From Haliclystus octoradiatus (lineage: Eukaryota > Cnidaria > Staurozoa > Stauromedusae > Haliclystidae): DNA of 64,000 bases. Made by a program: the position numbers and the translations under genes. The first letter of the stretch is position 1. Every line of letters starts with the position of its first letter. Location of the stretch: the NCBI GenBank assembly GCA_916610825.1, contig OU744451.1, forward strand, positions 9,980,989 through 10,044,988. The letters are read 5' to 3'. Positions 35,278-64,000 of the stretch are shown piece after piece. The notes beneath the pieces were generated by a model. It worked only from the letters and a program-made list of their open reading frames with translations. It was not told the DNA's origin and ran no database searches.

Positions 35278-35749
35278 AAATTGGTTTTTTGGTTTCTTAT
35301 TTTATTTTTATAACGATTGCATTATTTTTAAAATGCATGCTCCCATGTCGTGAAGCGTCATCATCGACCCAATTAATGATCTGACATAATATCTCGAAAC
35401 TACATTACCAAGAATTAAATTGCTATACTTCAAGTACAGAGGTCGAAAGAAGAGAAATAAAAGTCAGAATATATTCCACTATAAAATAATTAACGATATA
35501 TATCTATATATGCATTTGTGAATCTGCGGTATACTTTGCTCATATATGTTACAGTAGAAGCAATTAATTAATTAATTAATTAATTAATAAGAAAGTATGG
35601 ATAATGATGTCACTTAATATTATATCGTTGTCATAGTAACATAATGAACTATCTACAATTTATAGGAAAATAATTGATTAACATCAGAAAAGATATTGAT
35701 GTATACGTTGTCATGGTAGAGGATAATAAACTATTGTTAAATTGGTTTA
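35278..35749. other. Intergenic, with an ATTA microsatellite
   Basis: AT-rich sequence with a run of AATT/ATTA units at about 35561-35589. No gene seen. It contains the likely 3' UTR of the coiled-coil gene on the - strand. Confidence 0.5.
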
Positions 35750-37310
35750 TTAATTCACACTGATTGTCACAGAGACAGGCTGCAGAGGCATTGATTGAGG
35801 TTGTATCTCTGTGATTGTTTCCTGTGAGATAGCGTTATCCGCCTTTTCAACTTTCGCAGAATTAGCAGTGGATATGGCACGTTGAACAGTCGTTGATGAT
35901 GATGATGATGTTTTTGAAAGTTGTCTCATTGTTTGATATTCTTGATAGTCAGGTGAATTTGGTGTTCGTTTCGTCATCAAATGTTCCATTCTTGATTTCA
36001 GGGCAACAGTCTCAGCTTGAAGGTTGCTGATCCGACGCTTTGCGTTTTCATTCTGCCCCTTCAATTTATTCTAAAATAAGATTATAATAACAACGTGAAA
36101 AAACATTTAATTTCCTGTAATTTATCAACCATAACAACATTACTTTGTCTGCAAACAATAAGTAAGGAATGCTGAAACTCGCAAAGTGCCTCTTTTGCCT
36201 GCATAAGATCAAAATAATACGTGTGAAATACTTTGATAAATTGCTATCTAGCTTGTGTCGTTTCTCGTTTTGGTCTATGAGTTTTATTTCAATGCAATGC
36301 CGCAGTTTGTATTTTTCATAATCATGTCATAATATAGAAACACGAATGAGTCAATAAAGTTGTCAGCTACTTTGAACAGAGTGTTGACAAGCAGGACTTA
36401 AAGTTGTACATTTTACATGCAGCTGCTAATTCTCACGTCAACGCGTGTCATCAACAATGTGACAAGTTTAGCAAATAGTTATAAATCAGACCGTGAAGTG
36501 ACAGAATCGTAGAGCGTGAATCAAAACACAACTAAGATCGAAAGCCTACGAACAGATAAAGCAAACTGCTCTGAAACCACATATCCTGCCGTCGGCAAAA
36601 ACTGTTGCTTAAAAAACAGGAAGATCCAATATTGATATGAGCGATAATCAATAGTCTGTTTCAAGGAACATAACATTGTTTTCATGTAGACACCAAGGAA
36701 ATCGATAAATGATCAACATTTCACAAACAATTAAATGATTAACGACAAACGAAACGGCAAGATCTCACGTGGCCGGCAATTTTCTTTTCCTTGAACACAC
36801 CTGCTTTGTTTAACTAAAATATTCTCAAATCCAGTTCATAACTTGCATCCTTCCTAAAATACTTTAACTATCCTTCGTTTTATTACAAAATTTATTCGAT
36901 ATTTTATATTTTTTCTACTGAGGAACTGCTGATCCTATTTCGAGCTTTGAATTATATGTAGGTAGATCAACGTATTTCAGTCTTTTCACAGAAAATAAAG
37001 CTTTTAAACATATGTAAACAACTATGTTGGCAGGTGTTTTTAACATTCAATCACCGTTTTTATGAAGTCAAACCTCAATAAAAACATTAACTTAGTAAAA
37101 ACAAAATGAAACCCGTCACACGAAGATTGATATTTACAAAAAGATACGATCGAGTTGGTAGAAATACATTGCAATAAACAAAACTAAGCAACAACTTACG
37201 AAATATTCTCCCATATCAGCAGTTTCTCCTTTCATATTTTTAATATCGCGGTCTGAATGCGCAAGGACATCGTCCCAAGAAGATGACTTGCTATAGCTTT
37301 CACTAGACAT
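35750..37310 (-). CDS. Unrecognised 143-aa coiled-coil protein, two exons
   Basis: Exon 1 37310-37200 (ATG, 37 codons, ends at donor GTAAGT) and exon 2 36070-35750 (acceptor TTATTTTAG, stop TAA 35752-35750) join in phase 0. The product starts Ser-rich (SSESYSKSSSWDDVLAHSD). Residues about 35-75 then form a predicted coiled coil (KLKGQNENAKRRISNLQAE, ALKSRMEHLM), followed by a Ser/Thr-rich tail with a five-Ser run and a Pro/Val C-terminus. There is no signal peptide or membrane span. Clean splice sites, a long open second exon and a Met in good position argue for a real gene. It may be a small scaffold or adaptor protein, but I assign no function. It is transcribed divergently from the mannose-6-phosphate receptor gene, 2.6 kb apart. 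Confidence 0.75.
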
Positions 37311-38164
37311 GATACTTGTTGAAGTTGTTGATAAACTTAAAATAGATTTTCACTTGAAATGTGTGCTCGTCAAAACTGATCAAATGTTGTTTGTGTACTT
37401 CAAAGCATGAAATGGCAGTAATGTCAACTTGTGGGAATGTCCAATTGCTTTATATGGAGTGGTGTGTGATGCGGTGTCTATTGTCCTCAAACGAAGATTA
37501 ATGACGACATGACTGGTCGAACAGATGCGCCTGCGCATTATCTTGCCACGGGTAAAGAATAACATTCCATCGGATGACATCATTGCACAATTTTATCGGT
37601 AAGAAGTACAATGACTTCTTCAGTTGGAGGAAAACCTTTTGTTTTGTTTTATCTCCAGCCGTCTATGCTATTCTCCTATGAGACTGGCGTCATCACCTTA
37701 CAGCGTTTTGTTATGCTGTATGGCCTGTATTAACCATGCGGTGAAGAAATTCGTAACAATGATGGAATTTTTGACATTATAAATGCTTTATCTGCCCAAA
37801 AGAAGGACTATAGCCTGTCCTTTCAGCCATAACATTATTATCATATTTGCACAGCATTTCAGTAATTCCAGAATCAAGACGTTGGCTTAGTCAAAGCTTA
37901 CCGTCACCACATGTCAGATTGATCGCGTTACTATGCGAACAATGCGTTAAAAGTCGCACTCAATTGATAGAAACGTCCAACTAAAATGTCTTGCAAAACT
38001 TAATCGAATAAGGCCCAATAAATGGCTTTATGCTATGATGCTACATGCAGACCATGTACACAGACCGGCGGCACGTAAACGTAGGTGTACTGTATTAGTA
38101 GCCGATGCATTGATGCAACGTAATAATATAGTGCTCAATATATCTCGATTTTACGTAACTATAT

Positions 38165-38250
38165 TGTAAAGCGCCTTTGGATTGTTCTAAGAAATGGCGC
38201 TATATAAATTCATTATTATCATTTTTTTAATTATTATTATTATTAATGTA
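38165..38250 (+). repeat. Retroposon 3' tail with ATT microsatellite
   Basis: TGTAAAGCGCCTTTGG..GGCGCTATATAAATTC followed by ATTATTATC and ATTATTATTATTATT. The GCGCC..GGCGCTATATAAAT hairpin plus short tandem tail is the 3' end shared by many L2-like LINEs and their partner SINEs in marine animals. No upstream body was recognised. Confidence 0.6.
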
Positions 38251-39230
38251 TGACATTTGCCGCTTGCGTAGCAATATGAAGGCAGTGAATAATTGCGAGT
38301 GTACTATATTATCATGCTGTATTTACTTTTAACGACATATAAATCGTTTTATATTGGTAACTGTTTCTGTTTCTTAAGAAACAATACTGGCGAGACCAAC
38401 TTGTCAACAATGACCATGCCTCGACGAGACAAACAATTAATAATTACAGAGGGCACCAGAATGTCTTCTTGCTCCTTGCTTGCATCATAGTCACTATTAA
38501 AATTGTGGAATTACTTATTATCAACAGCAATGCAACTTGACTTGCAAGCTGTTGTTGTTGTTTTATTTGTCAATATTTAAAACTCAACGGGTGAATACAG
38601 ATACAGGTTAAATCTGAGACCCACTTAGTACTGTCCTTTATCAATGTCACCATGTCACGTATCAATGTGATGTGATCAATACTATAATAAATGAAAATAT
38701 ATCATAAATACTGCAAGTAAGGCAGTCAGCTTGGCGAGATTCTTAACGCTCTCAACGCCTCATATTGTTAACTTTCTTTCAAATTGACAGTACTCATTAA
38801 TTGTATCTCAATTTCGAGAACGTAAACAGCGAAACTATTATCACTCTTCAATTTATTCTAACTTTCAACTTTTTCAACCTTTGAGTTCCCGATATATATT
38901 AATACTAAAACGTCTAAATCTGTAGGCGTTAACTGCATTTCAATGTGTGTTGTGTTGTTATACAAAAAATCATCATTGTTCCTTATCATATTATGTCCCT
39001 CGACTTTGTTACTCTTGAAAATAGAAGGAATTAGATTATACACTCCAATTCAATACTCAGTATTCTAATTGTGTATAAAGCGGATTAAGAAATGTTTATA
39101 TTTAAACATGAATAGATTGCGTCGTGTGTTTGAAGCGTATTTAATTACAATTGCTGGCAAATATCACATAATTCAGGTCACGTCATGCTATTTATCGTGA
39201 AAGTGTTCTAGCATGCCTGTGGTCTTCCAT

Positions 39231-39308
39231 GTAGCCTGCGTCAACTAAATCGTTTCTGAAGGATTTTACACTTTCCTTCAGAAACGATTTAGTCTGGACG
39301 CAGGCTAC
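39231..39308. repeat. 78-nt near-perfect hairpin
   Basis: Two arms of about 33 nt (GTAGCCTGCGTC..AAATCGTTTCTGAAGGA and its inverse) around a loop of about 10 nt (TTTTACACTT). Weaker pairing continues outward (CCATG on both sides). It could be a very short palindromic MITE or a hairpin RNA precursor. Confidence 0.7.
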
Positions 39309-39911
39309 TTCCATGGGGAAGTCTTAAAATCCTTCAGTTTTAGCTTACAAACTGTAAACATCACATCTTAATTATAAAATTTTAATTGATAATATCTCCT
39401 CGAATGATTTTCACGTGTAACTCACAACATGATTGTATTACATGTTGTAATGATCTATGTACCTTGGTTGGTATAATGATACAATACAAAAATTATGAAA
39501 TAATGCAAATTAAGAGCCATATTGTACATATTGTACATATTGAACTTTAGTCGAGGGATCCAACAGCTCGGCTTAGTTCAATGTCAGTTACATTTGTTGG
39601 TGCTAAGGAGTGTGATGAGGTTGTCCAGCTTGAGCCATGCACAAGATAGCTGACCGCAAAGTCACAAACGGTAGCTTTGTTCTAAGCCAATTTGTGACAG
39701 TACTAGTGTTCGTTTTGCTTTTTGAAGCCAGTTTTGTTGCCAATTGTAGAATGAATCTTTCAGTTTCATTGATGGAGAAGATGATGGGTGTATAAAGATC
39801 GGTATTCGACCTCCACAACCCGCAGATAGTAAGAGCCCAAAATAGTAAATAACAATATATCAATATATTAATATATGGTTTCCAGGCTCCATTAATCATC
39901 ACGGGACAAAA

Positions 39912-63822
<23,911 letters not shown>

Positions 63823-63950
63823 GTATATATTAAGTTTCTTTAATTGATTCCGCATCTTTTATCCATTTAGCAATGTGAAATTATACTTGTAGGATTAACA
63901 ACATCTGTTTTGTATGCTGTGATGCAGCTTGTTTCAATTGAATCTTCTTC

Positions 63951-64000
63951 TGTGAAAAATAGTTCAGGAGTTCATGAACAGTTTATGAACTCCTGAACAC
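63951..64000. repeat. GTTCATGAAC-family element, copy 8 (cut by window end)
   Basis: TGTGAAAAATAGTTCAGGAG followed by TTCATGAACAGTTTATGAAC and TCCTGAAC. The right part lies outside the window. Confidence 0.7.

Larger units (their letters stand above)
37311..39911. other. Divergent intergenic region between the coiled-coil gene and IGF2R
   Basis: 2.6 kb that must contain both promoters. Seen in it: a retroposon 3' tail at 38165-38250, a strong hairpin at 39231-39308, and otherwise AT-rich unique sequence. No further exon recognised. Confidence 0.5.

Overview
This is a stretch of an AT-rich animal genome. The evidence is GT-AG introns of hundreds to thousands of bases, one AT-AC intron, a nuclear tRNA gene, LTR retrotransposons of the BEL/Pao and Copia groups, tRNA-derived SINEs, many inverted-repeat elements and TTAGGG-type telomeric motifs. 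The gene set (a ZDHHC14/18-type palmitoyltransferase, mitochondrial ornithine carbamoyltransferase, a multi-domain cation-independent mannose-6-phosphate receptor) is animal. The base composition and repeat load suggest a marine invertebrate, possibly an invertebrate deuterostome such as a tunicate, but I cannot name the species.

Layout. (1) About 1-8.5 kb, + strand: the 3' two thirds of a DHHC palmitoyltransferase gene, starting with a 26-nt exon that carries the DHHC catalytic motif and including a textbook U12-type AT-AC intron. (2) 9.1-34.8 kb, - strand: a complete ornithine carbamoyltransferase gene of 11 exons (about 351 aa), tail-to-tail with the first gene. Its 1 kb of coding sequence is spread over 25.7 kb because intron 1 holds a complete, apparently very young BEL/Pao retrotransposon (26.4-33.7 kb) and intron 2 holds a decayed Copia element (16.1-23.3 kb) that is itself split by later insertions. 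(3) 35.2 kb: a tRNA-Ser(AGA) gene. (4) 35.7-37.3 kb, - strand: a two-exon gene for a 143-aa coiled-coil protein I do not recognise. (5) 39.9 kb to the window end, + strand: the first 14 exons (1165 codons, still open) of a mannose-6-phosphate/IGF2 receptor (IGF2R) orthologue. They encode a signal peptide and about eight luminal MRH domains. Domains 3 and 5 keep the Q/R/E/Y sugar-binding quartet, as in the vertebrate receptor.

The noncoding space is a dense mosaic of mobile DNA: a 833-bp fold-back element with 368-bp arms, at least eight copies of a GTTCATGAAC-rich inverted-repeat family in the introns of all three large genes, two hAT-like elements with 8-bp target duplications, a 505-bp element with a 9-bp target duplication that carries a tRNA-like segment and telomeric motifs, a 5.2-kb inverted pair, an 866-bp ATT microsatellite and a 23-bp minisatellite. 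The three large genes have unrelated roles: protein palmitoylation at the Golgi or endomembranes, mitochondrial citrulline synthesis, and lysosomal enzyme sorting. Nothing suggests they work together. Exon borders were deduced by reading splice sites and checking that phases join; every join listed is in phase.
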